This document shows positions 53,481 through 61,519 of a stretch of 64,000 bases of DNA, piece by piece. Each line of letters opens with the position of its first letter. Within the stretch, counting starts at the first letter, position 1. Location: the NCBI RefSeq assembly GCF_004345705.1, contig NZ_SLWV01000012.1, positions 40,820 through 104,819 on the forward strand, written 5' to 3'. Source of the stretch: Marinisporobacter balticus. GTDB lineage: Bacteria; Bacillota; Clostridia; Peptostreptococcales; Thermotaleaceae. The position numbers and the translations under genes are program-made. The notes beneath the pieces were generated by a model. It saw nothing but the letters and a program-made list of their open reading frames with translations, did not search any database and was not told the DNA's origin.

Positions 53481-53938
53481 TTTATTCTCCTATTTAAAGC
53501 AATTTTTATTTTATTAAAAACTGCACTACAAATATCTTCAAATTGAAGCTTTAAACAATCTGAAATGTACAAGCTAAAATCTACATTAAAAACTTCGATT
53601 CCAATAATATAGCCGCTAACTCCATATTTATCATTTTCAATCATATCTATAAAACTGCTCTCATGTTGTGTAGCTGGAGATTTTGAGTATTTTTTCGAAT
53701 CTTTCAATGAAAACAATGTAACTTTTCCACTTTCTAAATCTAAATAGGTGCTGTCTACTATAATAATAAAATCATTGTCATTTATCTTATTTAAGCAATA
53801 TAAAAAATCAATTTCTCCAATAATTACCTCTATTTCTGGATCAATCATCTTTATTTTATTTTCTATAGTTTTTAAAACATATAAAGCAATCCCATCATCA
53901 CCCATAACCCTATTTCCTATACCAATAACTTTTATCAT
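53462..53938 (-). CDS. NiFe hydrogenase maturation protease (HyaD/HycI family)
   Basis: The 158-residue protein begins IKVIGIGNRVMGDDGIALYV, with the GDDG acidic nickel ligand (D14 or D15), a central DST (about 62-64) and QHESSF with a His. It cuts off the C-terminal extension of the large subunit after nickel insertion. It lies two bases after the large subunit gene, the expected substrate, and overlaps hypA. Confidence 0.93.
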   Translation of the reverse strand: MIKVIGIGNRVMGDDGIALYVLKTIENKIKMIDPEIEVIIGEIDFLYCLNKINDNDFIIIVDSTYLDLESGKVTLFSLKDSKKYSKSPATQHESSFIDMIENDKYGVSGYIIGIEVFNVDFSLYISDCLKLQFEDICSAVFNKIKIALNRRIKCMKCL

Positions 53939-53940
53939 AC

Positions 53941-55350
53941 TTAAACAATCCTTATGGTCATGCTATTATATTTATTGCTCATAATATGGGTGGCACAAGA
54001 AACACAAGGATCAAAAGACCGAACAATTCGTCCAACCTCTACAGGGTTTTTTACATCTTTAACATAAGTTCCTATTAATGCTTTTTCTATAACACCCTTT
54101 ACACCATTTGAATCCATTGGCGATGTATTCCACGAGGTTGGCGTTATAATCGTATACTTTTTGATTTTTTGGTTTTCTATAAATAGCCAATGTCCCAAAG
54201 CCCCTCTTGTTGTTCCCTTCAGTCCAATACCATATGCCCTATTAGGTATTTCATATCGCTGTTGATTTGAAGGTCCTAGTCTTATTTTTGTTAAAAGATT
54301 CTCAATAATATTGCATATTTTTTTAGCCTCTAATACCCTTGCAATGGTTCGATCCATAGTAGAAACACCTCTGGTATATTCTCCACTTAGCCATAATCTT
54401 GCTAAAGGACCTACTTCCATTGGACTTTCATCATATCTAGGTGCCTTAATAAAGCTGTATGCATTTTCTTTGTACCTGTCTGTTTCAACATATCCTTCTT
54501 TCGGTGAGATATTTACTTGATCTGCTTTATACCAAGCATAATATATATTTTCGGTAATTTTCTTATCATCAAAAGGATATCTTTTATCATTGCGTAATAC
54601 TGCTGGTTTCACATATATAAACGGTGCATTATAATCATCATCAAATACACCATAGCTTATAAAATTACCATATCCCTTCCCATTATGAAAGTAATCACTA
54701 TAATATTTAGCGATAATGCCAACATCTTCTATCATTATATTTTCTATAAACCCTTTTATAGATGCGATGATTGATTTTAATTCTATAAATATGGATGCAT
54801 TCATATTTACTGTAACACCACCAACAAATACCCCATGGTTATGGGGCGCCTTTCCTCCAAGAATCGCTAACATTTTATGCGCCTGTCTACTATACTCTAT
54901 TGACGCTATATAATGTTTGCTTAACTTTTCATCTACTATTTTGGGTAACCTATAATCTCCATGAGATTCCTTATATAATGGATTAATCTGTGGCCCCTTT
55001 ACATAATCTGGAAAAGTATATTGATAAAAATGTCTTAAATGATTTTGTAAAAACTCACACCCATGAATCATATCTCTAATCATGCGATCATTTTCATTAG
55101 GTACTACTTTTAAAGCATCTTCAAGTGCTAAGGCTGATGCGATAGAATGCGCTGTTGAGCAAATACCACATATTCTTTGTGTAAAATATATGGCATCTAA
55201 AGGGGGTCTTCCTTCTAGCATTTTTTCAAATCCTCTAAAGAGCATCCCGCTGCTTTTTGCATTTTTTATGATATGATTCTCTATATAAACTTCTATTTCT
55301 AAAAACCCACTTATTCGGGTAAGTGGGTTAATGACAATCTTTTCGCCCAT
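53941..55350 (-). CDS. [NiFe] hydrogenase large subunit
   Basis: The 469-residue subunit has the nickel-site motifs RICGIC (about 58-63) near the N-terminus and DPCVSCATH near the C-terminus. Fourteen residues follow the last His, the peptide the protease removes. The start is ATG at 55350, set by GGGAGG eight bases upstream. No signal peptide or membrane segment is present. It catalyses H2 oxidation or evolution with the small subunit. The exact group cannot be set by eye, but the L1/L2 motifs are normal. Confidence 0.95.
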   Translation of the reverse strand: MGEKIVINPLTRISGFLEIEVYIENHIIKNAKSSGMLFRGFEKMLEGRPPLDAIYFTQRICGICSTAHSIASALALEDALKVVPNENDRMIRDMIHGCEFLQNHLRHFYQYTFPDYVKGPQINPLYKESHGDYRLPKIVDEKLSKHYIASIEYSRQAHKMLAILGGKAPHNHGVFVGGVTVNMNASIFIELKSIIASIKGFIENIMIEDVGIIAKYYSDYFHNGKGYGNFISYGVFDDDYNAPFIYVKPAVLRNDKRYPFDDKKITENIYYAWYKADQVNISPKEGYVETDRYKENAYSFIKAPRYDESPMEVGPLARLWLSGEYTRGVSTMDRTIARVLEAKKICNIIENLLTKIRLGPSNQQRYEIPNRAYGIGLKGTTRGALGHWLFIENQKIKKYTIITPTSWNTSPMDSNGVKGVIEKALIGTYVKDVKNPVEVGRIVRSFDPCVSCATHIMSNKYNSMTIRIV

Positions 55351-55364
55351 AAATTTCACCTCCC

Positions 55365-56228
55365 TTAATACCTTACAAACGGTTCCATTAAGTCAGGGAA
55401 CCCGTTTCTTGCACAACCTATACAAGGCGTATTATCTCCTATTGGCCAATTGATGCTATTATTCCATCGTCTTATTGGGCAATCTGTTTTTGTAATAGGT
55501 CCTCTACATCCTAACTTAAACATACATTCCTTATCCCCCAGTTTTTGTGCAAATATTCCTTTGTCAAAATATGCTCTTCTTGGACATCGGTCATGAATGG
55601 TGATCCCATAAAAAACAACCGGCCTATTTTCTTCATCAAGTATAGGTTTCCCAAACGATATAATATCTGCTAATGTCCCCATTACCCACCGAGGATGTGC
55701 TGGACATCCTGGAACTCTTATTACTTCTCTATCTAAAAAATCATATACACTCTTACTAAGTGATGGATTGGGCCTTGCTGCTGAAGGACCTCCATATGCT
55801 GCACATGAGCCTACCGCAAGAACATATTTCGCTTTTTTTCCTGCCATGGCTACTGCTTCCATTCCCGTTATCAATTTTTCTTTATATCTAGCAATTACAT
55901 TATAAAGTCCATTGTCTTTCGTAGAAACTGCACCTTCTACTACAAGAATAAATTCTGTATCTAATGTTTCTAAAAATTTTTCAAATGCTGCTTCTCCCTC
56001 TTGTGCCATAAGACTATTGTTGTATGTCATATTTACCATTTGTTTAAGTAAAAATATCACATCTGGATTTTCTCCATTTAATAAAGATATAATATTTCCA
56101 GAACACCCACATGCCTCAAGCCAAATAAGATTGATTTTATGATTTGGATTTATATTCGCTATCGTAAAATCTATTATTTGTCTAGGAATTCTTCTTTTAT
56201 TTTCGAATATGGGACACTTTCTATTCAT
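55365..56228 (-). CDS. [NiFe] hydrogenase small subunit with altered proximal cluster motif
   Basis: The 287-residue protein has the family order: LEACGCSGN (38-45), VGSCAAYGG, PGCPAHPRW, HDRCPRR, ECMFKLGC, TDCPIRRWN and CIGCARNGFPD. These bind three Fe-S clusters. The first motif is usually CxxC; here C42 is kept but the second position is N45, and an extra C40 is two residues before. There is no twin-arginine signal or membrane anchor, so the enzyme is probably cytosolic. ATG at 56228 after AGGGGG; another at 56246 is possible. Confidence 0.93.
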   Translation of the reverse strand: MNRKCPIFENKRRIPRQIIDFTIANINPNHKINLIWLEACGCSGNIISLLNGENPDVIFLLKQMVNMTYNNSLMAQEGEAAFEKFLETLDTEFILVVEGAVSTKDNGLYNVIARYKEKLITGMEAVAMAGKKAKYVLAVGSCAAYGGPSAARPNPSLSKSVYDFLDREVIRVPGCPAHPRWVMGTLADIISFGKPILDEENRPVVFYGITIHDRCPRRAYFDKGIFAQKLGDKECMFKLGCRGPITKTDCPIRRWNNSINWPIGDNTPCIGCARNGFPDLMEPFVRY

Positions 56229-56246
56229 CAAATAAAGCCCCCTCAT

Positions 56247-56687
56247 TTATTTCTTCAAAACCCCTACTTTAGGCAAATTCTTTAAAATTTCTTCATTGTT
56301 ATGACATCTATTAAACGCATCTGTTAAATCTTTTCCAGCATATAAGCCAAAATGCGTACCTCCACCCCACGTACTTTCTGTGCTTACATCATAAACAATA
56401 CCATTGACTGCTATATAGGCTGGTTTACCATTTGATCCATCATATTTTGCTAACTCCTCAATTGTAAATTGTTTTGGATTACCATGTTTTAGCTGTGTTC
56501 TATGATTGTTATTGAAAGCACTTGTTAGGTTCCTTAATTTGCTCTCCTCATATTTTAAAAGCTCACCATAATAAAACTTTTGATAGGAATATAAAGCAAA
56601 TAGCTTTATTCTTTTTAAATAATTTATTTTCCTAATACTTTCTTGAATTGCGAATGCTATATCTTCATTTTTATTCACATTATTCAC
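56247..56687 (-). CDS. Cytochrome b5-like heme/steroid-binding domain protein
   Basis: The 146-residue protein has a helical N-terminal part (about 1-70) with no signal peptide or membrane segment, and a cytochrome b5 domain (about 74-146): KQFTIEELAKYDG, then YIAVNGIVYDVSTE, AGKDLTDAFNRCHN and LPKVGVLKK. Two His (THFG and RCHN) are in place to bind heme. It is the first gene of the hydrogenase operon, about 18 bases before the small subunit, so it may carry electrons to or from it. The ATG follows GAGGTG. Confidence 0.85.
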   Translation of the reverse strand: MNNVNKNEDIAFAIQESIRKINYLKRIKLFALYSYQKFYYGELLKYEESKLRNLTSAFNNNHRTQLKHGNPKQFTIEELAKYDGSNGKPAYIAVNGIVYDVSTESTWGGGTHFGLYAGKDLTDAFNRCHNNEEILKNLPKVGVLKK

Positions 56688-56880
56688 CTCATATTTTTCG
56701 ATAAAATATATGATTTCATAAAATTAATTCCTTTTAATAACTATTTGACGATCCTCTGTTTTATTACAATAAAAGTTCTAATTATTTCCAAACCCCTTTT
56801 TAGTACTTAACTAGCTTATTCTTTATCTTAAGTATATTCCACCACTTTATAAGTAATCGATTATTAATTTCCCAAAATAA
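56688..56880. other. AT-rich upstream region of the hydrogenase operon
   Basis: About 190 bases. The operon promoter must be here, but I see no clear -35/-10 pair. Confidence 0.3.
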
Positions 56881-57149
56881 CAACATCAGATAAAGGGTGA
56901 TCAACTAAATATTAAAGAATTCACATTTACAGATGCTGGTGAATATCGTATTGCTACAACAAAAGATAAAGAATACGTTTTTCAAAATATCAATTTGAAA
57001 ATTCTCAGAAAATAAAATGTACTATTTCTAATGCATTGACGCAGGAATTAATTTTCGAGGGTTTCGCAAATTCACTCAAAAGCACTAAAATTTATTCTGG
57101 TGTTGCTAAAGCTATTGAATCTTTTCTTTATGGAAAAGATGTAGCTTAA
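56881..57149 (+). pseudogene. Remnant of a coding sequence, frameshifted
   Basis: From 56881 the frame reads QHQIKGDQLNIKEFTF... to a stop at 57013-57015. From about 56988 a second frame gives YQFENSQKIKCTISNALTQE and continues to TAA at 57147-57149 (ending YGKDVA). The two read as one protein joined by a frameshift near 56990. No start codon or ribosome binding site is seen. I do not recognise the family. Confidence 0.45.
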
Positions 57150-57349
57150 TTTACTTGTAAACTAGTGTATCCCTATTTAAACGAGAAAATATTTACTTGC
57201 TATATTCTAAAAAAAATAAAAACTATTTTTGCATCTCAATATAAATAGTAATCATGTTTGTAACATCTTTAGGACCTTATTCATACATTGTATTAGGACA
57301 AGAACAGTAAAAGTCCTAGTATTTTGAGTAAGTAAAGGAGGTGTAACAT

Positions 57350-57475
57350 ATGGCTGATGGCGCATACGGAGGATTATTTAACAGTGGTAGCGAATTATTA
57401 TTCTTCTTTCTATTACTAGTTGTCCTCTTCTGTAATTGTTATGGAGGATTTGGTGGATTTTTCGGTGGATACTAG
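57350..57475 (+). CDS. Small Gly-rich hydrophobic protein, 41 aa (YjcZ-like)
   Basis: The ATG at 57350 follows AAAGGAGG. The 41-residue peptide has a hydrophobic helix (ELLFFFLLLVVLFCNC) and Gly/Tyr-rich ends, the last being YGGFGGFFGGY. Composition is like YjcZ-type sporulation peptides of Firmicutes. A strong terminator follows. Function unknown, possibly in the spore coat. Confidence 0.65.
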   Translation: MADGAYGGLFNSGSELLFFFLLLVVLFCNCYGGFGGFFGGY

Positions 57476-57519
57476 AATTTAATATACTAAGTAGCTAAAT
57501 ATTATTTGGCATTTCCTCA

Positions 57520-57547
57520 CTATGATCAGGGTTCATCCTGATCATAG
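57520..57547 (+). terminator. Terminator of the 41-aa gene
   Basis: CTATGATCAGG and CCTGATCATAG pair perfectly around six bases and are followed by seven T. Confidence 0.85.
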
Positions 57548-57922
57548 TTTTTTTAAAAGAATCTAGCAATCATCTCACTTATACCCTTTTATAAAATGAG
57601 ATAAGATAAGTTTTATTATTGAAATTGGTGTATGAAAAATGGGGATAACGCTATATCTGTATGATTTATCTCCGTCAAGACAAATTTTTTTTATTGTAAA
57701 TTATTTATTTTTTCTATATTTCCAAATTTATTTAGCCCCTGTATAAAAAAAATAAATAATCACACTATATATATAGTATATTATTTCTAAAAAAAGATTT
57801 TAAAATGGATATTATAACGAATACCACTGATAAATAGAAAAAATATAGGGATTCTTGTAATCAGCATAGACAAGTCTGTTATGCATACACCTAATATAGG
57901 CGTAAGAGAGGAATTTAAATTT
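57548..57922. other. AT-rich intergenic region
   Basis: About 370 bases with no gene with a ribosome binding site. A frame open from 57881 upstream of the DUF2238-like gene lacks a ribosome binding site and is not used. Confidence 0.3.
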
Positions 57923-58483
57923 ATGATAAAGGAAGATTTTAACTCAAGACTGATAACATCTATTTTTACAATTTTTATTTTTATTATTTCTGTTACGTTT
58001 TTTATGAAAAAACAAATTTATCTTGTTCTTTACGCGATTTTTATATATGTTATTTATATTATTTTTCTTTATTTTGAGAGTAGAAAAATCTATAAAGTAA
58101 AAAACTATATAAAGGCATTGGTCGTTATCACAATTATGATAGATATTGTAGCAGGATTTTATTTTAACTTCTATCATACTACAAATTGGTTCGATAAAGC
58201 TATGCATATGTTTGGATGTTTTTCATTTACACTTCTTTTTCATTCTATGATTCATCTATACATAAAAAATTTTTCGGATTTTAAAATAGTTATTTTTATT
58301 TTTATAACATCATTAGGTGTTACATCCGGTGTTTTTTATGAATTTATTGAATTTGGATTAGATGTGATTTTAAAAAGCAAAAATCAGAATGGATTAATAG
58401 ATACAAACTTAGATTTACTATTTGATACACTTGGTTCTATGTTAGCTACTATTTTTATCATATACAGAAAATCTTCCTATTAA
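57923..58483 (+). CDS. DUF2238/YjdF-like membrane protein
   Basis: The 186-residue protein has about six membrane helices. The segments WFDKAMHMFGCFSFTLLFHS and GVFYEFIEFGLD, followed by DTNLDLLFDTLGS, are typical of DUF2238 (YjdF) proteins, whose role is unknown. Start at ATG 57923, after AGAGAGG. It is the only gene in this transcript. Confidence 0.8.
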   Translation: MIKEDFNSRLITSIFTIFIFIISVTFFMKKQIYLVLYAIFIYVIYIIFLYFESRKIYKVKNYIKALVVITIMIDIVAGFYFNFYHTTNWFDKAMHMFGCFSFTLLFHSMIHLYIKNFSDFKIVIFIFITSLGVTSGVFYEFIEFGLDVILKSKNQNGLIDTNLDLLFDTLGSMLATIFIIYRKSSY

Positions 58484-58667
58484 TAGATTTATAAAATATA
58501 TTGGCACAAAAGTATTAAGAAAACTTTCATTTCCATAAAAAAGCTTCATTCGTTCTTTAGCAAACTTCTTTAATTTTTATACTTGAACATAAAGAATATA
58601 TGTTTTTAAAAGAGTAAAAGTAACCAATGGTAAACATAAAATTTGAATATCCTAGGAGGAAAATTGA

Positions 58668-59030
58668 ATGTATGAACAAATACTAATGACAATCATTCGG
58701 GGAATTTTTACATATATTTTAGCATTACTACTTACTAGATTTATGGGAAGAAAGCTTATTTCTCAGATGACATTCTTCGACTTTGTCATTGGTGTTTCAA
58801 TGGGTTCAATGGCTGCTAATCTAGCGATAGGATCGAAAAGTACACCAACCACTGCATCAACTGCCCTAATTACCTTATCCATATTAGCCATACTAACAGG
58901 GTTCGCTCATATTAAAAGTTTCAAAATAAGAAAGATAGTTGACTCAGAGCCCGTCATCCTAATTGATAACGGGAATATTGTTGAAGATAATATGAAACGT
59001 GTTCGTCTTATTCATGTAATGATAGCATGA
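58668..59030 (+). pseudogene. DUF421 (YetF-like) membrane protein, C-terminus missing
   Basis: The 120-residue frame starts MYEQILMTIIRGIFTYILAL, has the TRFMGRKLISQMTFFDFVIG segment of DUF421, and goes to PVILIDNGNIVEDNMKRVRL. It then ends after seven unrelated residues. Full family members have about 220 residues with a C-terminal domain that begins just after this point. The ATG follows AGGAGG, so a short protein could still be made. I call it a truncated gene. Confidence 0.7.
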
Positions 59031-59049
59031 CTCTAACTCATTTCATCTA

Positions 59050-59268
59050 TTATTTTTTAAATTGAATAAATAATTCTACAATTTCACCTTTATTCATTAC
59101 TCTTATTGAAGGGCCCCATATTCCATATCCTGAAGAGACAACTACATGAAATTTTTCCTTTTTAAGCATTCCATAGCCTATTTCAAAAATTCTTTTTGTA
59201 ATTAAGTGATTAGGAAAAAACTGTCCTCTATGGGTTGTCCTTGTATTTTTATTAATTTTGTAATACAA
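59050..59268 (-). CDS. Hypothetical protein, 72 aa
   Basis: The 72-residue basic protein starts at TTG 59268 after GAGGATT. It contains GYGIWGPSIRVMNKGEIVEL and no membrane segment. It follows the 41-aa gene (59274-59399) directly. Family unknown. Last of a run of small same-strand genes. Confidence 0.5.
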   Translation of the reverse strand: MYYKINKNTRTTHRGQFFPNHLITKRIFEIGYGMLKKEKFHVVVSSGYGIWGPSIRVMNKGEIVELFIQFKK

Positions 59269-59273
59269 TTTTT

Positions 59274-59399
59274 TTAATCCTCTATTTCTTCGAGTATGTC
59301 ACTTAAAAGCTTTGGAAAATGCTGACTCATATCTGTCCCTGCTAAATATACTTCAAGAACATCACTATCCAAATTTTTTATATAACTGTAATGTGCCAT
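59274..59399 (-). CDS. Small hypothetical protein, 41 aa
   Basis: The frame begins at ATG 59399 inside the end of the GIY-YIG gene and runs 41 codons to TAA at 59274-59276. The product starts MAHYSYIKNL and ends with an acidic helix (LLSDILEEIED). It overlaps the GIY-YIG gene by 35 bases, and the next gene starts six bases later. The protein-like composition supports it; the ribosome binding site is weak. Confidence 0.45.
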   Translation of the reverse strand: MAHYSYIKNLDSDVLEVYLAGTDMSQHFPKLLSDILEEIED

Positions 59400-59679
59400 T
59401 TTCATTCAATTTTTCGAGCCATATCATCTTCATGATCTCTAGCTCTTCACTATAATCTGTTTTTTCTTCTTTTTCACCATATTCCTTCCAATCATTCTGC
59501 GTATCTTTTACTCTATGGCTACCCTTTTTGAGCTCAAACCTAAATCTATTTAAAGTACTCTTCACATCTGTGCTTACATTTATAAAAGCTTTTCCATTCA
59601 TATTATTTCGAATTATAAATACGCCCATTGGCATCTCTATTTCCTTATACCTTCGCTTCATTTCATTATTCTTTTTCAT
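59365..59679 (-). CDS. GIY-YIG nuclease family protein
   Basis: The 104-residue protein matches the small GIY-YIG-like proteins of Firmicutes: MGVFIIRNNMNGKAFINVST (GVFxI...NGKxFINVS takes the place of GIYxI...NGKxYIG), NRFRFELKKGSHRVKDTQND and WKEYGEKEE. The catalytic Tyr and Arg pattern is degenerate (GVF for GIY), so nuclease activity is not certain. It overlaps the 41-aa gene. ATG after GGAGTG. Confidence 0.75.
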   Translation of the reverse strand: MKKNNEMKRRYKEIEMPMGVFIIRNNMNGKAFINVSTDVKSTLNRFRFELKKGSHRVKDTQNDWKEYGEKEEKTDYSEELEIMKMIWLEKLNENGTLQLYKKFG

Positions 59680-59708
59680 TCATTTCACTCCTCTGATCGT
59701 TCGTATTC

Positions 59709-60122
59709 CTATTTCTGCTTTTTTAACATTTGCACAATTTCTGCATGAAGCTTATCTGCCATAATCATAACATTTTCAGGTAAATACATAGACGAATTTT
59801 TATACATCAAAAGTTGGTTAAAATGTGACAATATCATCTTCGCAAAATCTATAATCCAGTTGATTCGTTCAGAATAAAACCGTCAAAATACAAGATCTAG
59901 CACAACTGGACGTTTTCCATAAAATTTAGGTAAATCTTCTCTTTTTACTAAATCTACACAGTTTTTATATTTATTAATTACAATGTCGCCCACTTCTGCA
60001 AAAGGTGTTTGTTCAGTTGGTGTTATATAAACCTCACCCATTGAACTTTCTCTATACTCATAGTTACTATATCTAATCCAATCTGTAGAAAAACTCCCTA
60101 TTAAGGTTATTTTCCCTTCCAT
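59709..60122 (-). pseudogene. Protein of 137 aa interrupted by an in-frame TGA, or two small genes
   Basis: The frame from ATG 60122 (RBS GGAGGG) reads 79 residues (start MEGKITLIGSFSTDWIRYSN) to TGA at 59885-59883. The same frame stays open for 57 codons after the TGA to TAG at 59711-59709, and the peptide is protein-like (YLPENVMIMADKLHAEIVQM). It is either a nonsense-mutated gene or two genes, the second starting at ATG 59837. No homologue was recognised. Confidence 0.5.
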
Positions 60123-60190
60123 TAGAAACCCTCCTATAATTTTATAGATTTTTTATTCTTGTACTATATGTTATGTTTTTACATAAAAAG

Positions 60191-60228
60191 AATCCGAGAA
60201 TAATACATTAATATGTTATTCTCGGATT
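60191..60228. terminator. Hairpin family member
   Basis: AATCCGAGAATAA and TTATTCTCGGATT pair; the loop holds ACATTAATATG. Same family as the hairpins at 39058, 47762 and 61658. It lies downstream of the methyltransferase and remnant genes on the minus strand. Confidence 0.65.
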
Positions 60229-60353
60229 TACATTTCGTATTTATTCACTAATATACCGTTTTAATACTTAAATTACTTTAATATAAATTGCATTGTAGCT
60301 AATATCCATAAGTACAATGTATAAAAAGATCTAGAGAATTGACTCTCCTGCGA

Positions 60354-60488
60354 TTAAATCTTTTTCACAGGAAAATAAATTTCTGTTATATAGTCCTTTG
60401 GATTACCTCTAGCATCTAATCTTTTTATATACCTGTCAAAAGAAGCACCTATCAATACAGCATATCCTTGACCGATCTCACTATACTA
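60354..60488 (-). pseudogene. C-terminal remnant of an effector-binding (GyrI-like) protein
   Basis: The minus-strand frame ends ...GYAVLIGASFDRYIKRLDAR, then GNPKDYITEIYFPVKKI and stop at 60354. EIYFPVKK is the usual end of AraC effector-binding domains (the AraC protein at 61766 ends IKIYVPIKD). The rest of the gene is missing, with a stop upstream in frame. Confidence 0.6.
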
Positions 60489-60520
60489 TTTCTTTCGGAA
60501 TTTTTATTAAACTATTTCTG

Positions 60521-61453
60521 CTAAAAATCAAGTTCTTTATTTCCAACAACTGCTAAAGTGTAATTTATGTTTTCAAAAGCATGATAATAATCAGCTCTCC
60601 CTTTAAAATATCTTTCTTCAATATCCACGGGAGAGAGATGTTCATAAATTAGTAAACCAGCTTTTTCAAGATTAGATTCGAGCTCAAAATACGCATATCC
60701 TGTTTTCATAGGTTCCCCAGCCATTGTAGCCATACCAACCATAGCACTTACACGAGCTGATGTTTTTTCAGGATAAAAAATATCCCCATCTGCATAATCA
60801 AATACTAATGCGCTTCCCTGTGGTGAAATACTAGCAATATCTTTAAACATATTATAGATTTCTTCTCTCCTTAAGTAATAAGTTACGCCTAACCAACTAA
60901 AAAAAGTAAGTTCATTAGGATTATATTCAGAATCGAGTAGCGAATTTTTAAAATAATCTTTAGAAAAATCAACTGGTACATATTTAATATTCGCATCTAT
61001 TTCCCAGCCTAACGCCTTAATTCTTTTTAGTTTCAATTCTTGAGTATCTGGATGATCCACTTCAAAAACTTTTATTTTATTTAACACTTTAGGTTTTCTA
61101 AATGCAAATGTATCAAACCCTGCGCCAAGAATAACATATTGCTTTACGCCTAATTTAATCGCATTCTCAAGCATATCCTCAGCATACCTATTTCTTCCCA
61201 AAGGTGTTGGTGCTATTTGATTCTGTACAACCCACTTTAATGCTGATTCTTTATCTGGATATAAATATGCTTCTTTAGAATTAAAAAATTTAATTCCTTC
61301 AGCCATGTTTTTAGAAATATTACAAAACTCCTCATCCTTAATAAGTTTTCGTGCTAAATAATCATTGAAAATCTTTGGTTCCTCATATAATGCATGGTAC
61401 GCACGACCAAATGCTGATACAAGGGCTGTCATACTCCCTTTCCTGTTTTCCAT
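60521..61453 (-). CDS. SAM-dependent methyltransferase (LCMT/PPM-type)
   Basis: The 310-residue protein is a class I methyltransferase of the leucine carboxyl methyltransferase-like group: QYVILGAGFDTFAFRKP (105-121) for SAM, VFEVDHPDTQELK (about 130-142), VPVDFSKD and FFSWLGVTYYL (about 184-194). In bacteria these O-methylate carboxylates, for example of natural products, or have no known target. It starts at 61453 with AAAAGGAG and ends near an AraC-domain remnant. Confidence 0.9.
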   Translation of the reverse strand: MENRKGSMTALVSAFGRAYHALYEEPKIFNDYLARKLIKDEEFCNISKNMAEGIKFFNSKEAYLYPDKESALKWVVQNQIAPTPLGRNRYAEDMLENAIKLGVKQYVILGAGFDTFAFRKPKVLNKIKVFEVDHPDTQELKLKRIKALGWEIDANIKYVPVDFSKDYFKNSLLDSEYNPNELTFFSWLGVTYYLRREEIYNMFKDIASISPQGSALVFDYADGDIFYPEKTSARVSAMVGMATMAGEPMKTGYAYFELESNLEKAGLLIYEHLSPVDIEERYFKGRADYYHAFENINYTLAVVGNKELDF

Positions 61454-61484
61454 AAAAACACTCCTTTTAATTTAAAATTCATCA

Positions 61485-61513
61485 TTGACATTTCGTTTTA
61501 TTTGTGGTATAAT
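61485..61513 (+). promoter_or_regulatory. Perfect sigma-A promoter with no gene downstream
   Basis: TTGACA (61485-61490), spacer 17, TATAAT (61508-61513), reading rightward. No gene with a ribosome binding site follows; the first strong stop is the hairpin at 61658-61697. Confidence 0.8.
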
Positions 61514-61519
61514 TAATTT

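Noticed and set aside
59883..59885. TGA as a selenocysteine codon
   Set aside because: No SECIS-like hairpin with the expected loop just downstream and no known selenoprotein family; a nonsense codon or gene boundary is simpler.
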